The notes under the pieces are model-generated. The model had not been told where the DNA came from. It was given only the letters and a program-made list of their open reading frames with translations, and made no database searches. Positions 9,209-18,200 of a stretch of DNA of 64,000 nt are shown piece after piece. The stretch spans positions 2,986,926 through 3,050,925 of the forward strand of contig NZ_AP018288.1 in the NCBI RefSeq assembly GCF_002368335.1. The letters are read 5' to 3'. The position numbers and the translations under genes are program-made. Position 1 is the first letter of the stretch, and every line of letters begins with the position of its first letter. This DNA is from Nostoc sp. NIES-4103 (GTDB taxonomy: Bacteria; Cyanobacteriota; Cyanobacteriia; Cyanobacteriales; Nostocaceae).

Positions 9209-10168
9209 ATGATACAGGATGCTGTGGAAACAAAATTAAGTGACGATAAAACCTTGCCAGTGAATATTTGGGCTGAACGTGGGATTGCAGCCATTAGTCC
9301 TAGCGTACAACAGCGACTGCGACAGATCCGTGGCACTTTGATTCAAGGATTTCAAGCTGCGATCGCTAGTGATGATCTAGAGGCAATTCTACTAAAACTG
9401 AATGGCATTGAAGATGAGTTGCGTGGATTTGCCTTCGAGGGAGTAGGCATGGGTCTGACTCAGCGGGATTTGGTTGCGCCCAGCAAGCAGAATCGTGTTG
9501 AGGCATTTGTTGCAAGTTCTGGAGCAGCTTATGAACACTTCGTGTATGTGGGGGTAGGTTTGATGCTAGGTAAGCCTCCCTTGCCTCTAGAACCATACAT
9601 CTCACAACTTAACCCAGAAAGAATTTGGTTAGTAATTGATGGCTATGGCTTTCAACATGGTTTGTCCCACTGGCAAAAATATCTCAATGACCTAGCTATC
9701 CCTGAGCATCTTTCTGGCTATGCTTGCCGTGTATTTGACCAAGGTATGGGTCGCAGCATTTGGTTTGTAGATGGTGCTGATGTGACTCATATTGCAAAGA
9801 CTATAAGAGCTTTTCCTTCCACAAGACAAGCAGATTTGTGGGCAGGCATTGGTTTTGTCTGTACTTTTTCTGGTGGTGCGCCACGTGCTACCTTAGAAGC
9901 CTTAAAAACAGCAGCAGGGCCTTATCAGTTTGCTTTGATTGAAGGATCAGCTTTCGCCGCCAAGTCTCGTCAACGAATTGGCAGTTATTCCCCACATACA
10001 GAACTAGCTTGTGAGGTTTTGTCAGGAATCAAAGCTAATGCAGTAGCTGAGAATATCAACAAGACTCTTCAAAGCTTCCAGACTAACGCCGCCACACCAA
10101 ACCAAGAAGTATGGCATCATTACCGAGCGCACATAACAATGCCTAGCACAATTGCTGCATCAATTTAG
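9209..10168 (+). CDS. DUF1702 family protein, copy 1 (enediyne-cluster-associated)
   Basis: A 319-residue protein with the conserved segments GFAFEGVGMGL, DGYGFQHG, FDQGMGRSIWF, FPSTRQADLWAGIG and AAGP, which I recognise as the DUF1702 family. Members are regular companions of enediyne-type PKS genes in actinobacteria; their biochemical role is not established. Presence here supports reading the upstream PPTase-containing protein as a PKS of that type. No signal peptide or membrane segment is seen. The start follows AAAAAAGGAAAATCAAG. A second paralogue of the same length lies downstream, separated by two inverted-repeat elements. Confidence 0.8.
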   Translation: MIQDAVETKLSDDKTLPVNIWAERGIAAISPSVQQRLRQIRGTLIQGFQAAIASDDLEAILLKLNGIEDELRGFAFEGVGMGLTQRDLVAPSKQNRVEAFVASSGAAYEHFVYVGVGLMLGKPPLPLEPYISQLNPERIWLVIDGYGFQHGLSHWQKYLNDLAIPEHLSGYACRVFDQGMGRSIWFVDGADVTHIAKTIRAFPSTRQADLWAGIGFVCTFSGGAPRATLEALKTAAGPYQFALIEGSAFAAKSRQRIGSYSPHTELACEVLSGIKANAVAENINKTLQSFQTNAATPNQEVWHHYRAHITMPSTIAASI

Positions 10169-10258
10169 TGATTTTAGGAGGCAGGAGGCAAAAGCCTGTC
10201 CCTGAGCAGGTTTATTTAGGTTGACATTTTACATTGAATTATGTCCACCTACTTAAAC

Positions 10259-10376
10259 AGGACTTACGTACAGGTAACGGAAAATCGTAGACACGAAGTG
10301 GCTTGCCGCAGGCTACCACAGAGGACGCAGAGGACACGGAGGAATGAGGGTTTGAGAGGTTTCTTGCGTAAGTCCT
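10259..10376. mobile_element. MITE-like element with AGGACTTACG terminal repeats
   Basis: The element starts AGGACTTACG and ends CGTAAGTCCT, a perfect 10-base terminal inverted repeat. Its interior has a core (about 10289-10345) that reappears in reverse orientation within the element at 10523-10656. It lies between the two DUF1702 genes and has no open frame of note. Confidence 0.65.
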
Positions 10377-10522
10377 ATTAAATAGTAAAGTTCCTACTAT
10401 TTAAGATTCGTGGAATCACCTTTTGCTAAAGACTTTCAATTTCAAATCTCATACTCAGTTGTGTTCAAAAATAGCATCTAGACATGGGGAAATAACATCC
10501 CCCTCATCCCCCCATACCCCAA

Positions 10523-10656
10523 TACAGTTCAGTTAAGCATTTCTTCGTTTTCTCTGTGTTCTCTGTGTCTCTGTGGTAGCCTGCGGCAAGCCGCTACGCG
10601 TCTACGTAAAAAAAATGACTTGGGCAAAGAGTTTTAACAGCCTTAACTGAACCGTA
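10523..10656. mobile_element. MITE-like element with TACAGTTCAGTTAAG terminal repeats
   Basis: The left end TACAGTTCAGTTAAG and right end CTTAACTGAACCGTA are nearly perfect inverted repeats. The interior holds TCTGTGGTAGCCTGCGGCAA, a core shared in inverted orientation with the element at 10259-10376, although the two have different termini. Confidence 0.65.
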
Positions 10657-10773
10657 TTGCCCCATACCCCCATCCCCCCACTACCTTTGAATGTAACTCA
10701 GTATCAGATCATTTGAGGTTCAGCAGCTAAAGGCTTTGTGACCAAAAATTCATTCTTAAAAAGGAAAATCGCA

Positions 10774-11733
10774 ATGCAAGAAAATTCTTGGCAGCTACAA
10801 ATTAATACTGTACTGACGCTTTTGAACAATACTTGGACAGCACGTGGCGTGAGAACAGACGATGAAAAAATGCAGCAGCGATTTTTTCAAGTGACCAATG
10901 CCATGTGGCAGACTCACCAAGCAGCGCTTGCTAGTGACAAACGCGAGGTACTCGTAGACAAGTTAAATTCAATTGAAACTGAATTGTTTGGATTTGCCTT
11001 AGAGGGGATAGGCATAGGTCTTGCTCAGCAGGATTTAGTCGCACCTACCACCTATAATCGAGTCGAGGCCTTTGTGGCAGGTGCTAGTCCAGCTTATCGG
11101 ACTATGGTTTATTTAGGGGTGGGTTTAATGCTGGGTAAAGGTCGGTTGCCTATTGAACGGTATTTAAAACCAACCGACCTGACCAAAGTTTGGCCAGTAA
11201 TCGATGGCTATGGCTTTCAACATGGTATGTTCCACTGGCGAGACTTTCTGGATGGTACAGCAACGCCTCCTGAAGAATTTTCTGGTTACACTCGCCACAT
11301 CTTTGACCAAGGTCTGGGTCGGAGTATTTGGATGGTGAACTGTGCTGATGTCAATCATATCTCTCGAACCATTGCAGCTTTCCCTGCAAGCAGACAGGCA
11401 GACCTTTGGGGTGGTGTCGGATATGCCTGCGCCTCTATTGGTGGTGCTGAACGTGCAACCCTAGAAGCTTTAGCAACAGCAGCAGGGCCTTATCGGTTTG
11501 CATTGGCTAGGGCTGCGGCTTGCGCTGCCAAATTCCGTGAATTACTTGGCAATGCCGCCGGATACACGAAAATGGCTAGTGAGGTTCTCAGCGGTATGGA
11601 AAATGCTACACCAGATGAGATATTAAACAAAGCCCCGAAGATTTTCCCGACCAATAAAGCAATATCAGATTCCGAAGTTTGGCAGTTTTATCGGGTATAT
11701 CTAGTAGTAGATGATTTGGTAGCTGTTGCCTAA
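10774..11733 (+). CDS. DUF1702 family protein, copy 2
   Basis: A paralogue of the gene at 9209 and also 319 residues when started at the ATG at 10774, which follows AAAAAGGAAAATCGCA just as copy 1 does; the longer GTG-started frame from 10738 is less likely. It keeps FALEGIGIGL, DGYGFQHGMFHW, FDQGLGRSIW, FPASRQADLWGGVG and AAGP. Its N- and C-terminal ends differ most from copy 1. Function is unknown, as for the family. Retention of two diverged copies suggests either a heteromeric complex or two steps (inference). Confidence 0.8.
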   Translation: MQENSWQLQINTVLTLLNNTWTARGVRTDDEKMQQRFFQVTNAMWQTHQAALASDKREVLVDKLNSIETELFGFALEGIGIGLAQQDLVAPTTYNRVEAFVAGASPAYRTMVYLGVGLMLGKGRLPIERYLKPTDLTKVWPVIDGYGFQHGMFHWRDFLDGTATPPEEFSGYTRHIFDQGLGRSIWMVNCADVNHISRTIAAFPASRQADLWGGVGYACASIGGAERATLEALATAAGPYRFALARAAACAAKFRELLGNAAGYTKMASEVLSGMENATPDEILNKAPKIFPTNKAISDSEVWQFYRVYLVVDDLVAVA

Positions 11734-11770
11734 GCTGCTTAAGTCCATAAAGTTAGCTTTTTGTAAGTAA

Positions 11771-11865
11771 TAGGACTGACGTAAAACTATATGCAACTTT
11801 GAGTAATTTACGAATCGCCGCTACATGAAAATAAAGCTTTTAGCTATTGTTGGCGTCAGTTCTGA
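11771..11865. repeat. Inverted-repeat element, possible MITE remnant
   Basis: TAGGACTGACG at the left and CGTCAGTTCTGA at the right form an imperfect inverted repeat about 95 bases apart, just upstream of the DUF302 gene. The interior is A/T-rich without a frame. Confidence 0.4.
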
Positions 11866-11891
11866 GTAAATAGAAACTTCAGGAGAAACGG

Positions 11892-12407
11892 GTGTTCACT
11901 GTTAATTCCATAACAAATGTCGATTACACAGCCACTTGTGTCATAGTGACTTCAGACAAGTCATTTGAGGAAGTCACAAGTGGCATTGAAGCAATGGCTA
12001 GTCAAGCTGACAACGCACTTTTGAGACAACTAAAAAGGTTAGATACAAATAAATCGTTTGATCAAGTCAAAAGTGCAGTTGAATCGATGGTTGGTAAAAG
12101 TGGGTTCACAATCTTAGTAGATTTTGAACTGGGTGGATTACTGACATCTGAATCTGGCAAACGCAATAAGTCCAAACTCTATATAATTGGAAACCCGCTA
12201 ATAGCTAACCAAATGTTTGAACAAAATCCTGCGGTTGGACTTTACGTTCCATTGCGATTGTTTGTATACGAAGACTTTGATGGTAAGACTCGTGTTACTT
12301 ATGAAAAACCATCTTCATTGCTAGGTCGATTACAAAATGAAGAAATTTTTCAAGTGGCTCAAATGCTAGATCAAAAGCTGGAAAATTTAGTAACGACGGC
12401 GGTATAA
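11892..12407 (+). CDS. DUF302 domain protein
   Basis: A 171-residue protein starting with GTG behind AGGAG (11881-11885). The segment SGFTILVDFELGGLL and the following KLYIIGNPLIANQMFEQNPAVGLYVP match the DUF302 family, whose members are small soluble proteins of unknown activity that may bind a ligand. It is co-directional with the biosynthetic genes and followed after 53 bases by a ferritin-like hydrolase gene. Its role in the cluster is open; it could equally be a stress-related passenger. Confidence 0.7.
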   Translation: MFTVNSITNVDYTATCVIVTSDKSFEEVTSGIEAMASQADNALLRQLKRLDTNKSFDQVKSAVESMVGKSGFTILVDFELGGLLTSESGKRNKSKLYIIGNPLIANQMFEQNPAVGLYVPLRLFVYEDFDGKTRVTYEKPSSLLGRLQNEEIFQVAQMLDQKLENLVTTAV

Positions 12408-12460
12408 GATCTACTGTATAAGTTAGATGAGAAAAACTATATTACGGAGCATAAATTATT

Positions 12461-13246
12461 ATGTCTCAAATAACTGTACGGCAGATGAATTTTAATTTTC
12501 CGGAAGAAATTGATAGGTATTGGTGTGGTAACAGTCTCTTCAAAACACACTTTTTTAACAGCATCACACTTTTGTTTCCTGATGGCGAGCAATTCATGCT
12601 TCGGACTCTCAAACGACAGTTGAAGCACATTGACAACCCTCAACTCAAACAGGAAGTTTCAGCATTTGTTGGTCAGGAAGCACAACATGCTGTTCAGCAT
12701 GAGAAATTTTGGCATAACCTACGCCAGCAAGGTTATCAGTTTGATACTTATCTTCGCTTTCTGCGGTTTATTCTGTTTCAAGTTTGTGAAAATAAACTGA
12801 GTATCAAGTTCAAGTTAGCGATGATTGCAGGAGTTGAACATTTTACAAATGCAATAGCTGATTTAATCTTGAGAGAGGATTTATTTGCAGAAGCAGAACC
12901 AAGAATGAAAGAGCTTTTTGAGTGGCATTCTGCTGAAGAGATTGAGCATAAAACAGTCGCATATGATGTTTTACAAAATGTCACAAAAAGTTACTTCATT
13001 CGTGTGCTAGGTATTTTCATTGCCTATACCTTTGTTTTAGGTTTTGTTAACCTGGGTTTAGTGATCATGCTATATCAGGACAAAAAACTTCTGAATTTCA
13101 GAGTTTGGCAGGAGATGATACAGTTCTTGTTTACCAAAGAAAAATTTGTCTTGAAAGTATTCTGGCACTCACTTGAATATTTCAGAATCAACTTCCATCC
13201 CTTACAAAGGGATAATCTGTTTTTAGTCAAGAAAGTTATCGGCTAA
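12461..13246 (+). CDS. PF10118-type metal-dependent hydrolase, ferritin-like diiron protein
   Basis: A 261-residue protein that fits the 'predicted metal-dependent hydrolase' family PF10118. Possible metal ligands are spread over helices: EAQHAVQHEKFW near residue 70, GVEHFTNA near 125, and WHSAEEIEHK near 160, a carboxylate/histidine pattern typical of ferritin-like diiron sites. A hydrophobic helix (about residues 185-207, with VLGIFIAYTFVLGFVNLGLV) may anchor it in the membrane. Known members are poorly characterised. In this context a diiron oxygenase acting on a fatty or polyene chain is conceivable (inference). The gene ends the biosynthetic run. Confidence 0.7.
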   Translation: MSQITVRQMNFNFPEEIDRYWCGNSLFKTHFFNSITLLFPDGEQFMLRTLKRQLKHIDNPQLKQEVSAFVGQEAQHAVQHEKFWHNLRQQGYQFDTYLRFLRFILFQVCENKLSIKFKLAMIAGVEHFTNAIADLILREDLFAEAEPRMKELFEWHSAEEIEHKTVAYDVLQNVTKSYFIRVLGIFIAYTFVLGFVNLGLVIMLYQDKKLLNFRVWQEMIQFLFTKEKFVLKVFWHSLEYFRINFHPLQRDNLFLVKKVIG

Positions 13247-13642
13247 TTATATCATGTCGGCTTGATTACTTATTAAACCGTAAGAACCCCACCCCACCAA
13301 AGCGTAGCTTTGTTTCCATGCACCATTACCCCATTAAATTCGGGCTTAGCCCGAATTTAATGGGGTTCCGAGTAGGGAGCCAGTGCGTTGGGCGGCGAGC
13401 CGCTCTTGTTGCATCTGGCCTGGCGGGGTGCAATCAGGGCGGTAGTCTTCGCTCACTGCCCTAAAAAATCCCCCATTGGGGGAGTGATACTAAATTACAC
13501 TCCTTATAGAAATCCGGCTTGAATTTTACCAGGTATACTGAAGCTCTAACCTCTGTCACGCAAGGCTTCAACTGTCTCAGTTTTTCAGAAGTCAAATCGG
13601 AATCCCATCGCATAAAATTAATTAGTTACAAGGGCAGCAAAT
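13247..13642. other. Intergenic stretch with repeats between the biosynthetic cluster and the CHAT gene
   Basis: No gene is seen. It holds a perfect 17-bp hairpin (listed separately), a smaller CCCCCATTGGGGG hairpin near 13475, and AAGAACCCCACCCC at 13285, which recurs inverted near 36170. The base composition is richer in G and C than its surroundings. Confidence 0.5.
13329..13365. repeat. Perfect 17-bp hairpin with a 3-base loop
   Basis: CCCCATTAAATTCGGGC, loop TTA, then GCCCGAATTTAATGGGG: a perfect inverted repeat. No T-run follows on either strand, so it is not an ordinary intrinsic terminator. It could be a relic of a repeat element, a transcript stabiliser or a bidirectional block between the biosynthetic cluster and the CHAT gene. 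Confidence 0.75.
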
Positions 13643-16600
13643 ATGGCGAAAAATTGCTTGCAGATTACTCATGAGGGAAATTCGATTCAACTTTCTTGGG
13701 AACGGGGACAAGCTAATCGTCGCACTGCACCAGCAGTGCCTTTTGAGCATCCATTTGACAAGAAGGCATTAGACGATTTGCGCTGGTATCTGGAAGACTA
13801 CTTGCGTCAGCCCTATGGACTGGCTCCGGACATTGCAGCCAAGATTGAGCAGAAATTGCAGACTTGGGGAGAGCAGTTATTTGAGCTAGTATTTCGTAGT
13901 AGTGAGCAAGCACGGCAATTTTTTCAGGCAGCGACTTACGAAGGATTGAATCAGTGCGAGTTGGTGATTGTTTCTGACAATCCAGAAGTACTAAATTTGC
14001 CTTGGGAGTTGCTTTACTCACCAAGCGATCGCCAATTTCTTGCTCCTTCTTTAGCAGGTATGTCTCGCAGTCTCAGCGACTATCCTATCCGGGCGGAAAT
14101 GGGAGAGTTACCCCAAGATAAACTGAATATTTTGCTAGTAATCGCCCGACCTTATGGTGAAAAAGATATTGCTCTCAAAACCATTGCTCGTCCTCTTCTA
14201 GACTCAATATCAAATATTCGTAAAAAAGTCAATATTAAAGTATTGCGTCCGCCTAGCTTTGAGCAATTTGAGCGGGAACTAAATGACAAACCAGGGTTTT
14301 ATCATATCGTTCACTTTGATGGACATGGCAATTTTGACCCTGACAGCCAAGGATTTCAGCATAGCTTCGGTGCTGCGGGACAAGGAGTTTTGGTATTTGA
14401 AGCGTTTGATGGTTCACCACAAATTATTACAGCAGCGAAAATTGCTCAGAATTTAGCAGATTGTCGCGTGCCGATTTTTGTCTTGAATGCTTGCAAATCT
14501 GCTCAGGAGGGAGAAGAAAAGTTTTCTTCAGTAGCGACGCGCTTAGTGTCCTTGGGGGCTAAGGGTGTGGTGGCAATGGCTTATAGTGTATATGCCCAAG
14601 CTGCTAAATATTTCATGGGGCGATTGTACGGCGAATTAGCAGCAGGTAAAAGTCTCTCAACGGCAGTAAGTGCTGGGCGAAAGGAAGTTTTAAATCAGCC
14701 ACAGCGTCCCAGTCCCAAAGGAGATAAACCGCTACAAGATTGGCTAGTGCCAGTGCTATATCAACAAGAAAACTATACACCGTTTACACCTACAAATACA
14801 GTTGATGATATTGAAAGTTACTTTGAAGAAACTGTTAGTAATTTAGTGGATTTTCCCCAGGAAGGACGCTACGGTTTTATTGGGAGAGATTACCATATTT
14901 TGCGTTTAGAACAGGAATTTCGTCAAAACAATATTGTGCTGTTGCAAGGTATGGGAGGTGTAGGTAAAACTGAGTTAGCTGGAGGTTTTGCTCGATGGCT
15001 AGATGAGACTCAGGGACGCTCTCTGATATTCTTTATCTCCTTTGAATATGGCGCAACCTTGAGTAATGTTGTCAATCAAGTGGGTAGAAAGGTTTGGGGA
15101 GATAAATTTTCCCAGTATGCGGCCGAGAAACAACAGCAAGCTGTATTAAACTATCTGAAAGATCAAACTTGTTTGTTGATTTGGGATAACTTTGAACCAG
15201 TGGCGGGGTTCCCGGCGGGGAATGAGCCGTTATTGAGTGCAAATGAGCGAGAGAATTTACAACGGTTTCTCAAAGATTTGCGCGGTGGGAAATCTTGGGT
15301 ATTGATTACTAGTCGTCGTGAGGAGTCTTGGCTTGATTGTGCTTACAGTTTGAATTTGCAAGGACTGCGCGAGCAAGATGTGGAGGAATTAGCGGCGAAG
15401 ATTTTGCAAATGGCGGGGGTAGATAGGGCGAAACTTCCGAAGGAATATTTAGATTTGTTAAAACTTTTGGGGGGACATCCGTTATCGTTGCGGGTGATTT
15501 TACCGCATTTGAAAACGCAGACACCATTACAGTTAATTGAGGCTTTGCGGCTGGGACTGGATACTTTTTCTGGTGCAGAAGAGGAGGGAAGAGATAAATC
15601 TCTCACGGTGTCATTGGATTATTCTTTTACTAAGTTGTCAGAACAGGCGCGGCGACATTTGCCATTTTTGGGTTTGTTTTCTGAGCATATTAATGTATCT
15701 ATACTGCCTGCGTTCTCAGAAATAGATGAATTCAGTCAGGTATACCAGACTATCTTTGGAGAGAACTTACAAAAATCTGACTGGTTTAGAATCCTCAACG
15801 AAGCAGCAGAAGCAGGTATTTTAGAACAACCTAGTAAAACTATCTATAAAATTCACCCTACTCTTCCCTGGTATCTACGTCAACAGCTATCTGACCAACA
15901 TACTGCTCAGGAGATCAGCAACCTAGAAAAAAAGTTATTGGTTTTCTACGGAGTACTTGCTACTATCTGCGGTCAGAACATGATTGATAAAGCAGATATG
16001 GCAACTAATGTTCTCTTGACAGAAGAAGCAAACCTATTACAAAACTTACGATTAGCTGAAAGAAAGCAAGAGTGGGATAATGCACGTTTGATGTTGAAAG
16101 TATTGGGAGAAGTATATCAACGACAAGATCGCATAACAGAGTTTCGAGCGTTGCGTCAAAGGGTTATTAAGGAAATTGGTATAAAATTTGATCACGCCAA
16201 AGAAGTATTTAAATTTTGGGTGTATTTACAGAGTGTAGATGCTGATGAAGCACTCGAAAGCAGAGACTTTACAAAAGCCTCAAATATTTATCAAAAAATA
16301 TCCAGTGAATTGGCAAGGTTGAATTACCCAGATATGAATTTTGAGATTGCTGGCATAGAGCAAGGCTTAGGTGATGTTGCATCAGAACAGCAAGACTTTG
16401 AAACAGCACTCACTCATTACAAAAAAGCTATTGAAATTTTTGAAAGTATTGAAAATAAAGACAAAGTTGCTTGTATTCAAAATACAAACAAAATTGCCTG
16501 TCTTTACCAAAACCTTGGGTATATGGCGGATAAACAAGGTAATGAAAGTGGTGATTACAGTATAGCAAAAGCTTATTATGAAAAAGCATTGAAAATATTT

Positions 16601-17254
16601 ACAGAAAATAGAAACTTTTATGGTTGTGCTAGCATTTATAACAATTTAGGGAAGATATCATTTATGCAAAATGCTATTGAGCTAGCAGGTGGTTATTGGA
16701 AACAAGCTCTGGAGATTTTTAAAGAGGTTAGAGCTTTTAACAAAGCTGCCATGATTTATTATAACTTAGGTAGGATGGCACAAGAGCAGCAGGATTTTAA
16801 AACAGCAGATACTAATTACCAAGAGGCTCTTAGAATTTATGAAGATAATCAGGATTTATATAATACATCAGATGTATATCAGGGATTAGGAGAAATTAGT
16901 CACCTTCAGGGTAATTTTGATACTGCGATCGCCTACTTTGAAAAAGCCTTGGAAGCCAGATATACAGCAAATGATTGGCAGAAGGTATCTTTGACATTAA
17001 ACACATGGGGTCAAACCCTAGAAGCACAAGAAAACTGGAATGATGCTATGGAAATTTATATTCACGCTTTTGCAATTGACTTTAGATATAACAAAAGTTG
17101 GATTGGTTCACGTATCAAAAACTTAGCAAGAATGCTCAAGCAATTGGGAGAAAGCCAATTTGATACAATTTGGCAAGAAGTAACGAGTGAAGATTGTCCT
17201 GAAGTATTGCGTGAGGCAATTTGGTCTGCGCGAGATAATCTAGAAACAGAGTGA
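13643..17254 (+). CDS. CHAT-STAND NTPase-TPR protein (conflict/inflammasome-like)
   Basis: A 1203-residue three-part protein. Residues about 150-370 are a CHAT caspase-like protease domain with the catalytic pair H228 (in HFDGHG) and C284 (in LNACKSA). Residues about 415-740 are an NB-ARC-type STAND ATPase with P-loop GMGGVGKT (436-443), a Walker B in CLLIWDNFEP and LITSR. The C-terminal part (about 800-1150) has repeated 34-residue TPR units, such as AYFEKALEA, that would sense a ligand. By analogy with known STAND proteins, ligand binding would trigger ATP-driven oligomerisation and activate the protease; target and trigger are unknown. A small gene for a membrane-segment protein follows 76 bases downstream and may be its partner. 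Confidence 0.85.
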   Translation: MAKNCLQITHEGNSIQLSWERGQANRRTAPAVPFEHPFDKKALDDLRWYLEDYLRQPYGLAPDIAAKIEQKLQTWGEQLFELVFRSSEQARQFFQAATYEGLNQCELVIVSDNPEVLNLPWELLYSPSDRQFLAPSLAGMSRSLSDYPIRAEMGELPQDKLNILLVIARPYGEKDIALKTIARPLLDSISNIRKKVNIKVLRPPSFEQFERELNDKPGFYHIVHFDGHGNFDPDSQGFQHSFGAAGQGVLVFEAFDGSPQIITAAKIAQNLADCRVPIFVLNACKSAQEGEEKFSSVATRLVSLGAKGVVAMAYSVYAQAAKYFMGRLYGELAAGKSLSTAVSAGRKEVLNQPQRPSPKGDKPLQDWLVPVLYQQENYTPFTPTNTVDDIESYFEETVSNLVDFPQEGRYGFIGRDYHILRLEQEFRQNNIVLLQGMGGVGKTELAGGFARWLDETQGRSLIFFISFEYGATLSNVVNQVGRKVWGDKFSQYAAEKQQQAVLNYLKDQTCLLIWDNFEPVAGFPAGNEPLLSANERENLQRFLKDLRGGKSWVLITSRREESWLDCAYSLNLQGLREQDVEELAAKILQMAGVDRAKLPKEYLDLLKLLGGHPLSLRVILPHLKTQTPLQLIEALRLGLDTFSGAEEEGRDKSLTVSLDYSFTKLSEQARRHLPFLGLFSEHINVSILPAFSEIDEFSQVYQTIFGENLQKSDWFRILNEAAEAGILEQPSKTIYKIHPTLPWYLRQQLSDQHTAQEISNLEKKLLVFYGVLATICGQNMIDKADMATNVLLTEEANLLQNLRLAERKQEWDNARLMLKVLGEVYQRQDRITEFRALRQRVIKEIGIKFDHAKEVFKFWVYLQSVDADEALESRDFTKASNIYQKISSELARLNYPDMNFEIAGIEQGLGDVASEQQDFETALTHYKKAIEIFESIENKDKVACIQNTNKIACLYQNLGYMADKQGNESGDYSIAKAYYEKALKIFTENRNFYGCASIYNNLGKISFMQNAIELAGGYWKQALEIFKEVRAFNKAAMIYYNLGRMAQEQQDFKTADTNYQEALRIYEDNQDLYNTSDVYQGLGEISHLQGNFDTAIAYFEKALEARYTANDWQKVSLTLNTWGQTLEAQENWNDAMEIYIHAFAIDFRYNKSWIGSRIKNLARMLKQLGESQFDTIWQEVTSEDCPEVLREAIWSARDNLETE

Positions 17255-17330
17255 TAGGATGTGGATTGCCGAAATCAGCGGCTTATTCCCAATCCCGACC
17301 ATCCTAACTATCCTGTGATGAGCATATAGT

Positions 17331-17738
17331 ATGACTACCCAATTAACCTCTGCCGAAATCCAAGAAATTCAGCAAGTTCTCAAAGACTACACCCCAGCAC
17401 AAGCGGCATTCGCTACCCTAGAAAAATATAATGGCAGACTTGACACCAGTTTTGATGAACTGTGGCAAGATAAAACGGGTATAGAAGTCTATGGTAATAA
17501 ATCTCTCTGGCAATCTACGCTGAAGATTCTACGCGAAGAACTCTGCGGTGATGATGGCTTTCGCGCCCAATTCCAAGAATATACCAAAAACCCAGCCAGC
17601 GCCCCTTTACTCACAGGGTTAATAGTCTCTGTGACTACTCTATCAGGCTTACCCCTCGATCCGGCGATCGCCACCGTTATCGTTTTATATTTGATTAAAG
17701 TGGGTTTAAAGATTTTTTGCGAATACACCACCCCATAA
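17331..17738 (+). CDS. Small protein with C-terminal membrane segment, partner of CHAT-STAND gene
   Basis: A 135-residue protein that I do not recognise. The first about 95 residues look soluble and helical. Residues 96-131 (including LIVSVTTLSGLPLDPAIAT, then VIVLYLIKVGLKIF) are hydrophobic and could form one membrane helix or a hairpin. It follows the CHAT-STAND gene in the same direction with a gap of 76 bases and probably shares its transcript. A substrate of the protease or a pore-forming effector are natural guesses, but nothing in the sequence proves either. Confidence 0.6.
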   Translation: MTTQLTSAEIQEIQQVLKDYTPAQAAFATLEKYNGRLDTSFDELWQDKTGIEVYGNKSLWQSTLKILREELCGDDGFRAQFQEYTKNPASAPLLTGLIVSVTTLSGLPLDPAIATVIVLYLIKVGLKIFCEYTTP

Positions 17739-18200
17739 ATTGTACCTCTTAGCTGGACTTGATTGCTTTTTCAGTTAAAGGATCTAAATTAGCTGTAGAT
17801 TCATCTAAAGTTAAAATTGGTGGATTATTGATGATTGCGCTGGCGATGTCTGCGGCGGGCTACACCTACGCTAATCGCTGCTTCTGCCCTCCAGAAACAT
17901 TTGCCCCCACTGTGCCCAGTATTATAATTTTACGGAAATTGGTTAAATGTAACAGGCTGAGGCTTTGGATTTAGAGATTAAAATAGAGTTAGTAAGAGAC
18001 TATTTATAAAGTAAATCTTAAGTAGAGTGTGTTCTGGGGGAACGCCCAACGCACCGTATTGGCGTGGTGGTGCGTTAGGCGCTTTGACAATTTTTCCTTG
18101 CAATCATATCGAAAATATGCGCCTAACACACCCTACAGTAATTTTATTTTTCGTTTATAAATAACCTCTAAAGGCAGAGTTTACTTAATTGGAAGGTTCT
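17739..18200. other. Intergenic stretch upstream of the toxin-antitoxin pair
   Basis: An open frame at 17759-17974 is not convincing: its start lacks a ribosome site and it runs through a copy of the dispersed CGATGTCTGCGGCGGGCTA repeat. The rest is the MITE at 17995-18169 and a short sequence (17955-17985, GGCTGAGGCTTTGGATTTAG) that is repeated upstream of the truncated antitoxin copy at 18748. Confidence 0.5.
17995..18169. mobile_element. MITE with nested inverted repeats upstream of the antitoxin gene
   Basis: The outer ends AGAGACTATTTATAAA and TTTATAAATAACCTCT are inverted repeats, and inside them GTAGAGTGTGTT pairs with AACACACCCTAC. The interior has GTGGTGCGTTAGGCGC and GCGCCTAACACACC, typical of short G/C-rich cyanobacterial repeats. 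The corresponding upstream region of the second, truncated antitoxin copy lacks this element, which shows it as an insertion. Confidence 0.65.

Larger units (their letters stand above)
10169..10773. other. 605-base gap between the DUF1702 genes
   Basis: Besides the two inverted-repeat elements listed separately, the gap holds C-rich stretches resembling heptamer repeats (CCCCATACCCC). I see no gene in either strand. The second DUF1702 gene may have its own promoter here or depend on read-through. Confidence 0.5.

Noticed and set aside
11892..13246. Treating the DUF302 and PF10118 genes as certain members of the biosynthetic cluster
   Set aside because: They are co-directional and close, but both families also occur alone; membership is left open.
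17759..17974. Possible 71-residue gene behind the CHAT partner
   Set aside because: TTG start without ribosome site; overlaps the dispersed CGATGTCTGCGGCGGGCTA repeat.
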